A stretch of 64,000 nucleotides of DNA from Jackrogersella multiformis (taxonomy: Eukaryota > Ascomycota > Sordariomycetes > Xylariales > Hypoxylaceae), in contig CADCXD010000010.1 in the NCBI GenBank assembly GCA_902806575.1, positions 1,922,001 through 1,986,000 on the forward strand, written 5' to 3'. This document shows positions 45,901-56,252 of the stretch, piece after piece. The first letter of the stretch is position 1; each line of letters opens with the position of its first letter. Below the pieces are notes generated by a model. The model was not told the origin of the DNA. It saw only the letters and a program-made list of their open reading frames with translations, and did no database searches. The translations under genes were made by a program, and so were the position numbers.

Positions 45901-48219
45901 ACAGACGAGGTAGAAGCTAATGTCCAACCAGAAATACCCAGTGAAGCACCTCAAGAAGCAGGTATTCCAAGTCAAGTTACTTCAAAAGAGGCGACTCCTG
46001 CAGAGCCCAGTCACAATGAAACAGAGGAGGAACCGGACGATTCCACTTTAGTCAATATTTCTAGTAAGGACCTCGAGAGCAGTCCAGAATCCTTGCCTCT
46101 GGAAACTGAGGACAAAGTCGATAGTGACTCAGCCACTACAGAGGAGTTGCCCACTCAAGCTGAACACCCTGTCGCAACCGAATCGTTGGAAGCAAATCAA
46201 GAACCTAAAAGTAAAGACTCGACACCGCAACAAGAGCTTGAAATCTCCAATTCTCGAAGCCCTAAGCCTTTAGAAGACACAGCTAACGCGACCGAACTTC
46301 CACCAACTTCCGTAACAACGGAAGCACGAGGAGATGACTCAGAGAATAAAGAGCAGGACGGTGCATATAAAGCCGAATCGGAAATTGGTGGGGCTACTGA
46401 ACTTGCAATTGCTGATAAAGTTCTTGTTCATCAACACCCAACAGAGACTGGTAGTACGCAAACAACAGCTGATCATCCAGTCGAAACGACAGAAGTGAAT
46501 GTGAAGGAGCCAAGTGAGCCTAAACCAGTAGCAGCCCTTCCTGACATTACTGAGGAATCGAACGTACCCCCTGAATCTTCTGAATCGGCGGAACTCGTCG
46601 ATGCCTCCATTCATGCGTCACCCAAGGATATACCAGAGCCTACTAGCAATGAGGGTGTTCAAGATACCCAACCGGAGCTAGCTCATTCCGCTACACCCAA
46701 GTTCCCTGAAATAACAACTTCAACCCTGCCTCCGCCGGAATCTATTATAATTGAGAAAGAAACCATTCCGCAAAAGAGCAGCCAGCGGACACTCCGACCA
46801 TCTCTAGTACATTCGGGTACACAGACAGATGATTTTGACATTGGCCCTCGACCAGGTGAGAATCCATATGGTTTCATCAGCCTCGTTGATTTAGAACCTC
46901 GATCAGCAACCCCGGGAATTGTTCTTCCGGACCTTGGAGACTCCAGCGCAAGGGCGTTAGGTCGAGCAAGGAGCGTAAGGAAACAACGCAGAAACACTCT
47001 TAAGATGACAGAAGAGACGGTTGCAGCCGCTGTTATAATATACGCTGCAACCCAAGAACTCAGTCCTCCCCCCAGTTCTCCATCAAGTAGTACCCAAGTG
47101 GACAATGGTGGAGAAAAGGCTCTAAAATCGGCTGAGGAAAATGCCCAGAAATCGGATTTTGTTTCTTCGTCGGAGGTTATAGCAGGGAATCAGAGCGTTG
47201 GCCAGAATGATATTTCAGTGCCCGTTGCTGACCTGTCTACAGACGACGAAGAAAAGAAGTCCGCAGACGAGCAACGTCACAGGCACCGACGTAGCCATCG
47301 TGATAATCATCATCACCATCATCACTCTTCAGAGTCAAGAGATACCAAGGGTAGTGGCAGCCTTCGTCACCACAAAGAAAGCAACCTCTCAGTGAAGACC
47401 ACCTCCGACCGTTCATCCACCCACGTGCCCAAAAGGCAAGATAGCGGTTTCTCGGTTGACAGCTCACGCAGTTTTTCGAGCCGGAAGTATCGTGCTTCTG
47501 AAGAACAGGTTGCTCAACAGGCTGCTCAAGAGAAGCATAGGGAGCGACGCGCCTCCCGCGAGGTCCACGAAAGAGCAAGAGAGAGCAAAGGAAAGGACAT
47601 AGAGGCTCCACCTAGTGATCGGCACTCCCATCGTAGCTCAAGGCGACATAGTGTATCTCACTCTGAGAAGTCTCACTCGGAGAAATCTCACTCTAAGAGA
47701 CATTCCGAAAGATCTTTTTCCGAGAGACAATCTGAGAAGTCCTATTCCGAAAGGCACTCTGAGAGATCTCAATCTGAGAGGCTGCCCCCCAGAGAGGAGG
47801 GTTCATCTCCAAAGAAGAAGTTCTTCGACTTGAATAATGTCGAGAGTGTCTTAAAACCGAATATCGCACCCCGTTCCGGAACCTCTGGTACTAATGGCAC
47901 TTCTTCATTTACCAGGGACCCACCAAAATCAGGGTCTCTAAAGCGTTCCAGCACCACCAAGTCTCACCAAGAAGTAGAGGAAGTCACCCGGCCCAGGAGC
48001 CACAGATCTCATGATGATTCATCCAAGAAACGCAGAGTAGAGACGAAGAACGGGGCCGAAGCCGAACCTTCCAGTTCTAAAACCTATATGCCAAAGGATG
48101 AGAACGAGAATGAGCCTAAGTACTCGAGACGAGAGGAACGACAGAAAACTCGAGAGGCCGAGGCCAAGAAAAAGCCTACCGGAGGGATCCGCGCCGCGTT
48201 CAAGAAATTGTTCAATTAG
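39931..48219 (+). CDS. giant disordered acidic repeat protein (about 2,705 aa)
   Basis: Three exons (39931-40060, 40115-41820, 41938-48219). Introns have GTACTT and GTGAGT donors; joins IEDK-VGES and PQP-IPT keep frame. The N terminus has an acidic patch (QDSEEEIEDK) and a Lys-rich segment (KKAKKAKVGK, KKKKNAKKKEKRKDK). Residues about 220-570 hold five diverged copies of a 50-70-aa unit (TEVIPE.AQ..DST...EPEAPD..SAPSNEPE). Residues about 690-930 hold Gln-rich units (PEQTAEQQKSE..VDNTE). EPVQ is repeated near 1370. A distinct block follows around 2224-2310 (SGTQTDDFDIGPRPGENPYG, LGRARSVRKQRR, TVAAAVIIYAATQEL). The tail is basic, with a His run, Ser-Glu-Arg/Lys repeats and a final amphipathic GGIRAAFKKLFN. 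No enzyme domain is seen. Giant disordered fungal proteins of the involucrin-repeat or Woronin-tether (leashin) class are a possible comparison, not an identification. Confidence 0.85.
40789..41650 (+). repeat. coding tandem repeats, about 50-70 aa per unit
   Basis: Five diverged copies, each beginning near EQ(T/I)ATEVIPE and ending near SAPTPAE. Copies start about 40,789, 40,993, 41,190, 41,345 and 41,545. The third is shortened, lacking the ATEVIPE start, and the fifth lacks the middle. Confidence 0.7.
44209..44280 (+). repeat. 12-nt tandem array encoding EPVQ
   Basis: Unit GAGCCTGTCCAA is present in four perfect copies with one diverged copy on each side. The DNA identity shows recent expansion and likely length variation between strains. 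Confidence 0.9.
47641..47790 (+). repeat. Ser-Glu-Arg/Lys coding repeat
   Basis: Pentapeptide and nonapeptide units of the type HSEKS and SERHSERS, from diverged 15-nt and 27-nt DNA repeats. They sit in the basic tail of the giant protein and offer many potential phosphorylation sites. Confidence 0.8.
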
Positions 48220-51200
48220 GGGTCCATTAATTGAGTTCGAGAGCGATGGCCAATGACTGACGATTTTTTGAATTCATGTAAAGTTAATGAGATCATGTTT
48301 CTATTATGTTTGGATGAAAGGTACAGTCAGTTTTTATTATGTTGAAGCATGGGCTGTTTTATATTCATTGTCACGATATGTATGAGAATCTGGTGTATGA
48401 CGAATTTATTTTGTTCGATTACTGCTATGGCATACGGACCTTTAGGGAGGACTGTAAAAAAGGGGTTTCTTTATTTCAAGTCAAAAGCACACGGATTTAC
48501 CACTTGGCTTTAGTTTAAGGATACATTAAGCATACTCTCCCCAATGACGATACCATTCTATGTAATATTATATCTTTGCATATGTGCGGTAGCAGGATTA
48601 GAAACCATAGCCATATCGTATTTCCTCGGGCTCCTACCACCTCACATAACGATGTCACCGGTGACTACTTTATTACTCTCACTTTGACTAAGATATAGTT
48701 ATCAATCATTAATCGACATCATCATCATACGTCATGTCATTTACACTTAGATCATCAGGTAGGTTGCGTTACCGGAAGTAGGAATCAAGTTATCGTCATT
48801 ACTCTATTTCGTCTCTTGTAATTTAGATTGATATTTATCCAGTTCTAAGTTAGACTATGTTCATATTAATTTTGTTATCTAGTAAATACACTTCACATAC
48901 GCTCTCCCTGAAGAAAGTGATGAACTACCGGTTACCATTACGAGGCATACCTGTTCCCATTTCCCCTTTTACTTTTATTAGGTAAGCTATCGACGTAGTT
49001 TTTGTAATTATCAACCGTTCTTTAGTAACTGGCTTCTCAAAGCTCCTTCAACTCACGTATATTACCGAAACAGACTGTTTTACATGTCTAGAACATGCAT
49101 GTTATGCCATAGTCGTAAATATACCACCCATTAATTCACCGTTACAATTCAGTAGATCACTAATTCCGGAGTGTCCTGGCATTGTTGTCAAGGTCCGCTA
49201 GGATGACTACGCAAAGACAAGCTCGAGTAGAGAATCCGAATCCTTTAACCTAGGGACTACCAATGAGGTTCTCATTCTAGCTGAATCACGGCACTGAGCT
49301 GAGACATGCACCAGTGTCAATTTCCTATTCGGAAGCATCGGTGCACCTGGTTTCGTGCTTTACATGCCCAGGTCGCCGACCAAACTGTCCGGCTTATAGC
49401 TGCACGGTTCTACTGCAACGCTGTAAGAGAAGGGATTCAGAGGACAAGCTCATGGAGCCTATTATATCCAAGAGACTTGCACGCCTCGCTTCATTACCCG
49501 CTCTTTAAAAATAATCGTATACTACCTAGGTACGTAATACTAGTGCCAAGAATGGGGGAAACAAAGGCGGATTATACGAATTACGACATAAAATATAATA
49601 ATGGCATTGTACCTACCTAGGGTTACATGGTTTATGAATATCAGCAAATCAAGAACCTAGCTATTCATGTAAATAGCGATAAAGTTGCCGTTGTCAAACT
49701 AGGTGAGCTTGAATCACCTGATAATACTGCCTTGTTAGTGTTATAAAGCATCAAGTACCGATAGTAAACGGCGCGAAGACACATTCTCGGAAATAACCCC
49801 TGACTTTCAGAATCGACGTACTACATAGTATAGCATGCCCTAGTAAACACTGAACACGCGCTTGGCAACTTTAGCAGCCCTAAATACCTTGTTGACACTA
49901 ATGTACCAGGTATGATTAGCATACTACGTAGTACTGCTACTACAACATACATACTATGTAGTAGTGCAGTATAGTAGTGCATAATTAGAGGCACTTATTA
50001 GGCTAGCCAATTGGCTCTGCTGCTTCCATTGGTGTCTCAATCGCCAAGCGGTTAACGCGAGGCTAGTTCCTAGTAAGTGCCTATGAGGTCCATTGTTATT
50101 TCAGACCAAAGCTAGAATAGCTATAGACGACACGTGTGATAGGAACTTAAAATGTTCCTAGGTACAACCCTTAAATATGCAGTGTTACCAATTTAGTCAA
50201 ATCAATACAGGGTCATCCAAGCTGGGTGTGGACCTTGACGGGAAAACCGTCTCGGTATATCATACGGCTACAGCTTCCCCGAGCTCTAGGTAGGGTTACA
50301 ACGGGTACATTCACGGAGACTAGAGCACATAGCGTTACTACCTAGGTATGTATGTAGCTGTACAATACCTAATATTTCAGTTCCTTCCGGATTCCGCTGT
50401 TAGTAATATGTAGCGCCCGGGAGCCGCTAAGTGTACGTAAGTTCCTGGCTAGCTGCCAGCGCCTTCCCATCCGGGATTCCGGACGGCCAGGGGATTTCCT
50501 ACATAGCGCAGATGCCGGTTCTAGACTCCGGTAAATGGTCCCAAAACTTACTAATTACATATCAGACACATTTTGAGGACCTGTCAAGCCACAGCCTCAC
50601 TATTCCCAAACCACACTAGGGTTCTATAACCAAAAGTGGTGATTTTATAAGACACTCGTACGATAGATACGTCATTTCAAGTCTTCTGTCGGTAATTTAA
50701 CATGCGGGTGCAGTTGAGCAGGGCTGAAGATTACTACATAGTAGGTATCTATTGATTCTTACACCTACCTAGGTAGGTAGCCAGCCTTAATTCCGACGTT
50801 CTTTCAAAAACTAGAGTGGTGACAAGGTATAAAGCAAGGCAACTATAGCATCCCAACCCCTTTACTAACACATATCAATAATACAAGTATTAAAAGAAGC
50901 TACAGTAACCACGGCTAACTCATAAAAAATTTCTAAATCCCGATGAAGAGCTAAGTACGTCTCGACCAAGCTTGCTTGGTTTAGCTTGGGTATAACTACC
51001 TAGTGTGGATCTAGCGTTATCTGTGATGGAGAAGTTCGGGAAGAAAACCGAACCCAAAACTTGGCACATACTATGCTATGCTATTAGGATGACATCCGTG
51101 GATTTAGCGAAGCCGCTATAATAGAATGCTGAATATGCCAGGTAAATATTGTATGTGACATATCTATGTCGTATTTCTGGCCTTGAGAATAGAGGTCGAG

Positions 51201-52654
51201 ATTAATACTAGACTATATTCGCGGGGTGAAACACACCATCCTCCTTACAGTCCTGTCAAACATGCATTAGTCGGGACTAGCCTTATAAACCTGTCTTTAT
51301 CAAACATTAGACATGATATTATACGTTATATAACCTACGATCCGCCTATGCCGGGGCTGTAAGAAAGCCGTTCGGCCCGGAGAACAAAGGGAACGTGACC
51401 AGAACCCGTGAATCTTAGTCTGAAGCACCTTGCAAACACCAGATAGCGTATACTTAACACTATCATGCCTCCCCCTAAGATCTGTTAGACAATATACTCT
51501 ATTATATTAGCTTTGTGTATGTGCTTTTAATTTTATAAGAAGATGCTGAACTTTAATACTATATTTAATAAGTAATAGACGATTATCAAGCTTCGAACAA
51601 CATAATAAGTTACAGAGAAACTTAACAGCCTATAAAGTCATATATACCAAAAATTCTCGTTTTAACCAAGTCTCTTCGTCAAAGTCTCATAGGCACCCGG
51701 GTACCTGTTCATAGTCTCGGAACATTACGACATGGAATTGACTACAATAAGGAGGGTGAAGTTCTCAACGCTTCTTAGGGATTTCGAGTAAACAAAATCA
51801 ACCAAAACGACTATGCCATATCCTAGCAACCCTCAACAATCATTGATAAAGCTGATTCGCCGGGGCTGTGATTATGTCATGTACGCGGGTAGGCACGCAT
51901 ATGCAGTCCGCGGTTTTGTAGAAGGGGTTGGCCTAGGTACCTACCTCTTAATAAGTAATAGCCCGAGTTTGGCAAGTACCTGGTCATCAGGGAAGACAAA
52001 AAAGGCGACCCTCCAACGACTATGTCTACATGGTATAACAACAATCAAGATGTAACTGCCAGTCATCACCCAGACCACACACACCTCTTACCTATGCAGA
52101 AACATTGTATAGTCCGAAGTCAAGCAACCAACATCCCTTACGCAGGTACCTATACCCAGCCTCGGCCAGACATCTACATATACCAAAACAGTAAGATACA
52201 ACAGACGCGGCGTACCAATACAAGGCCGAACCCGCACACCCTCCCTTCCGAGAAAGCAGCCCGTGACTCCCTTCCTACGGTCTACGGCTACATACTTACA
52301 TTAGACGTGCCCCGGACCCGCTCTATATGTGGGGGCACGTGAGGGCGCTGACAGCTGCGGGATGGGGCTAGGGTGCTGTAGATCTTGTAAGAGCAGCGGT
52401 GAGTTAGGGGGAGGTTCGGCATTGGGAGTTCTCAGAGTCAGGTCCAAGGGGAGATAGGTTCCATCCCGTCTGCAGGCCAAGTCGCCGTGCATGTGACCGC
52501 AATGAATATATCTACAAATCAATCTAGTGTATACGAATCGGTCTAACCGTCGAGAATTGTCTTATATCCTTCCCCTTGGGTATCGTTGCAGAAAACAAGT
52601 ATAGTTCAAAGGATGTATGTCTCATCACCGTCCCTCTCCCCTTTGACACTGGCG
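48220..52654. other. 4.4-kb interval with no gene seen
   Basis: AT-rich and without supported frames. It holds the 3' flank of the giant gene, CCTAGGT words (49,526; 49,612; 50,340; 50,770; 51,944) and an imperfect inverted repeat at 49,920-49,983. Confidence 0.45.
49920..49983. repeat. imperfect inverted repeat built from TACTACGTAGTA words
   Basis: GCATACTACGTAGTACTGC pairs imperfectly with GTGCAGTATAGTAGTGC at the far end, and ACTATGTAGTAG sits between. It could form a hairpin. Related TACTA(C/T)(A/G)TAGTA words recur to the right. Confidence 0.55.
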
Positions 52655-54192
52655 TTATGTGAAGGTGATCTTCTTTCCCACCAGACCCTTGAAAATATCG
52701 TCCAGAGCTTTCCGCTTCTTTGCCTTATCATCACTAGCCGCGTCTAAAGAGTCGTCTTCATCTTCGTCGTCGTCCCCTCCTAGGCGGGGCGTCCAAGCCC
52801 TGATCTGACCGTCGAGGTGCGCGCTGAAGAGAGCGCCGGCCATATTGCTACCTCCCATTACAACACCACTTGAACTACCGCCACCCCCTGCTCCTCTCCA
52901 GACTATGCTAGAGATGCGATTCTTAACTGTTCGCTGAGCGCCACTGGTGGACCGAACACCAGCTAAGGCCGGACCGGTCCCTCTCAGCTTCGAGACCACG
53001 TGGCCATCATGTAAGTCCAAAACGAGGATCTCCGTCTCGTTAGGCCAGAAGAGAAGCTCTTTACCGGGGTGGGTCAGTCCTACTGGCGACGTGAACATGG
53101 TGACGCTTGCTAGTTGGCTATTCCTGATGCTAGGTCCAAAGCTCGCGAGAGTATTTCTACCTGTAGCGGCGTCCCACACCCGAATACGTCTATCGTGCCC
53201 TGCGGAAATGATATATCCTCCGTCATCTGTCCAAGTCAGGCCATTTACGGGGGCTGCATGGGCTTTTGCTGAAGCTCGGACCCTGGTCTTGCCACTGGCG
53301 TCTAGAAGGCCGTTGTAATACAGACCTAGACTGTCTTCCTGATCTAGCATGCCGATAACTCCACCAGCCTGGCGGATATCCCAGATCTTGACAATACCGT
53401 TTACGCTACCAGTAGCGAGAACATGTTCATGGCGCGGAGACCATGACGTGGCCAGTATGGCACCCGTATTACTGGCTAACGACTGCACATTTGAACCGGA
53501 GCGTAGGTCCACTAAGCGCACAGCTGGGTGCTGGGTTCCACAAGCGACTAGTAGATGTGAGGCAATAGGGGATATGGCATGCGTATAGATCTTGTACCCA
53601 AGGCTAAATGAGGCTGAGAGGCTAGCTCTTTCCGTAGCCCATACTTTCAAGGTCTGATCATACGATGTTGAAAGAAAGGCAGCCGAGTCGAATGGGTAGA
53701 AGGAGAGGTGCGTAATGCCAAATTTGTGGGTTTGGTTAGAGCGTGGGATTTTGGCGACGGGAGTGTAAGTATGCGCCTCGGATGGATTGCCACATTGTTC
53801 GAGGTCCCACAGCTTTAGCGAGGCATCCAACCCGCCCGATACGAGGCTGAAGCTGTTAGTCTACATATAGATCAAGGAAAAGAAACAAAATTACAAAGCA
53901 ATTTACAATAGAAGAGATTCCGTAGAACTCTTGCTCATATTGCTTACATTCTACCGTCGAAACGCTCGAGCGCCAACGCATTTACACCAGCTTGATGTGC
54001 CCATAGTGTAGAAGCAGCATCTGTTGCTATGGAACCACCCTCGTCGTCTCGTACGGCGGTGCCTCTCTCCCCGCCATCGAAGCGGAACTCGGGCGCAGGC
54101 CGAAACGAGTTCAAGAGCTGTGTGGTCTGTAGCCTAGCAAAGATATTGGGCCCAATGCTACCGGAGGACCGCTCAAGCAGCAGTTGATTCAT
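52655..54192 (-). CDS. CSA / ERCC8-like WD40 protein (transcription-coupled repair)
   Basis: Exons are 53948-54192 and 52655-53846, giving about 478 aa. The intron donor is GTAAGC. Two in-frame acceptors six nt apart exist; CTTCAG at 53847 gives GRILVSGGLDASLKLWD. The N terminus (MNQLLLERSSGSIGPNIFARLQTT in short) then HQAGVNALALERFDGR matches the start of CSA/ERCC8 and fission-yeast Ckn1. WD repeats are visible around HKFGITHLSFYP...TLKVW, TGAILATSWSP...GIVKIWD, AHAAPVNGLTWTDDG...RRIRVWD and a final SAHLDGQIRAW, ending in an acidic then basic tail (DDDEDEDD, KKRKALDDIF). CSA is the substrate receptor of a Cul4-DDB1 ligase at stalled RNA polymerase II. Other WD40 families are possible but fit less well. 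Confidence 0.8.
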
Positions 54193-54678
54193 TCATTAGA
54201 ATGTAAGGCCGGGTACGGCCTATTCTACATGAATAAAAGGAGAGGAATACGGAAATGGGAAATGAGAAATAAAAATACAACAGTGGTTAGAGCAGGTTCG
54301 TGTAGTTGTACTGAGTTCAGAGCCGCATCTCAACATTGGAAGTTTTTAGTTTTCAGTTTTCAGCTGGAGGTTTCCAAGTTCCAAGTTGAGAAGTTCCAAG
54401 TTAAGGTTGCCTAAGTGTTTGGCGGGGATATGATATTTCTAATGAACTCCAGGGCTCTTTCCTAAGGCGGTGGGAGTAGGTGCATAGGGAGTTACAGCGG
54501 ACGTATGAGAACCCCGCCAAACTTAAATTCCGAGATACAAGGTACCTACCTACCTAGGTACATATCCAGATACCGGCTCATCTTGAATTTTAATAAACTG
54601 TACCTAATATTCCATATCAAAACTCAACAACTCGATTACACGATGGCTTCCTTCACAAGTTCACAATTTGGCTAAACC
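54193..54678. promoter_or_regulatory. compact bidirectional promoter region
   Basis: 486 nt separate the divergent starts of the CSA-like gene and the small gene at 54679. It carries a GTTTTCAG / TTCCAAGTT short-repeat patch (54345-54405) and a CCTACCTAGGTAC palindrome at 54545-54560. Confidence 0.55.
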
Positions 54679-55409
54679 ATGGCATCTAATAACTTCAAAG
54701 AGGGACGATTTGTACCTCACCCAGAAGAAAAGAGTAATGCCACCGAGACCGGAACTGAAGGAGATATCATAGACGGCGGTAGGCGGAAGCGTAGGAAAAG
54801 GGATGCTAATGTCTACGATGCGGTAGCAGGTTCGTTATCATTTGTGCTTTTCGGTGTCTACACCTTACTACCTACTCACCGTCAATTTATAAAGTTTTCC
54901 TGATGAATTAGGAAGTGGGTGAGTATTAACTGGTTCGGTTGATAGGCCGAGTCACCTCTACTCTCCCTATAGACCAGGGATCCGAGTCTGAGACAGCCTT
55001 TCATCACTTCCGGACTCCGCGGGATCACCATCGGGATCCTACCCTCGCCCCAGAGGAGGTCCTCTTCCGCCGCATCGGCGCCCCCGTCCGCTACGCCGAA
55101 AAGGACATCTACCAGGCCCACGAGGGATTGCCGGACGGCGGCCGAGGCGTGCTGCCCGATAGCGACATGCTCAAGGCCATCCACAGCTACGCCAGCCACT
55201 TCTACACAGCGCTCGCTGTGCCCCGGGGGTCTGTGGGCGAAGCTGCCATCCGAAATGTTGACGAGCGCAGCATGGACGAGACCGCGCTCCTGGCATTCGG
55301 AATCCTGGTCGAGGAGGCGGGGCGCGAGGCCCTGGGAAAGATGGGCGACCTAGTCTTTACTGAGGGTGTGCAATTGGAAACAGACGAAGAGCCAGGGGAA
55401 CAACGCTGA
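54679..55409 (+). CDS. small protein resembling UAF subunit Rrn10
   Basis: Exons are 54679-54829 and 54973-55409 (GTTCGT donor, TATAG acceptor), giving 195 aa with the join AVA-DQGSESE. The N-terminal half is disordered, with a basic cluster (GGRRKRRKRD) that could be a nuclear signal. The C-terminal half looks folded: PEEVLFRRIGAPVRYAEKDI, then YQAHEGLPDGG, LPDSDMLKAIHSYASHFYTA and ERSMDETALLAFGILVEEAG. The block with LPxSDxLKAIHxYAS resembles what I recall of Rrn10-type proteins of the RNA polymerase I upstream activation factor, but this is memory of pattern, not a search. The weak donor is a caution; the frame and composition across the junction support the model. Confidence 0.6.
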
Positions 55410-56215
55410 AATTGTGGGTTCTTAGGCGACGATAACTGGGAAGTGGTAGGCAGTCGAGATCGCTGTGTCGCAATCTTAACACGATGTAATAAGCTCAGCG
55501 ACGACTAGGCCTGTACGGTCGGCGCGTACGAAGAATCGAAATTAAGCGATAGGAGCTCTCCGGTATCAGTGTCAGGCTCGCTACAGACTTCAGACGCCAA
55601 TGAAATCTGACAGAGATAGCCTCCATATATTTTTGATAGCACGAGGCTAATGTGACGACGCCTTACCGGAGTTTGCTTTCGCGATCTCAAATCCCGAAAG
55701 CACAATCCCAACCCCTAGCAGCCCAGAAGCCTAAGTAGGTACCTAGGTAGGTAGGCAAATGGGTGCACCAGCCCAGCCAAGCCCACTACCCAAAGCACCG
55801 TTTGACCCAAAATTTAGTGTCCAAGGGATTCGGGTGTGCGAAGCAGCTTTTCTGCAACATTTGAGCGAGATCTTTGGGACGATCTTCGGTGCCCTTTTCG
55901 GACTGACGCGAGATTGGCAAGGCTCCAGCTACCTAAGGTGCCGAGGCAACTACCCTAATAATATTGAGATTTCAGACGATCTCAGACGATCTCAGACTTC
56001 TGGCAACTCTATACATAGGACATAGGAGACGATCAGGGTTCGATGAAGGTTTTTGCAAACAGAGAAAACAGAGACGAGACCCTTTCCGCGGCCGCAGTTA
56101 GGTACCTAGTTGCAGGCCATCCCGCCAATTCTGCCTTTCACCCGTAAAACCGTGCTAGTCCATGCGTTGGGCCAAAATGAAGATGCTCGTACTGTAGGTG
56201 GCCCGCATTGCGGCA

Positions 56216-56252
56216 CGCACACACACACGTACACTCACACACACACACACAT
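56216..56252. repeat. CA/GT microsatellite
   Basis: Interrupted ACACAC run of about 37 nt. Confidence 0.9.
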
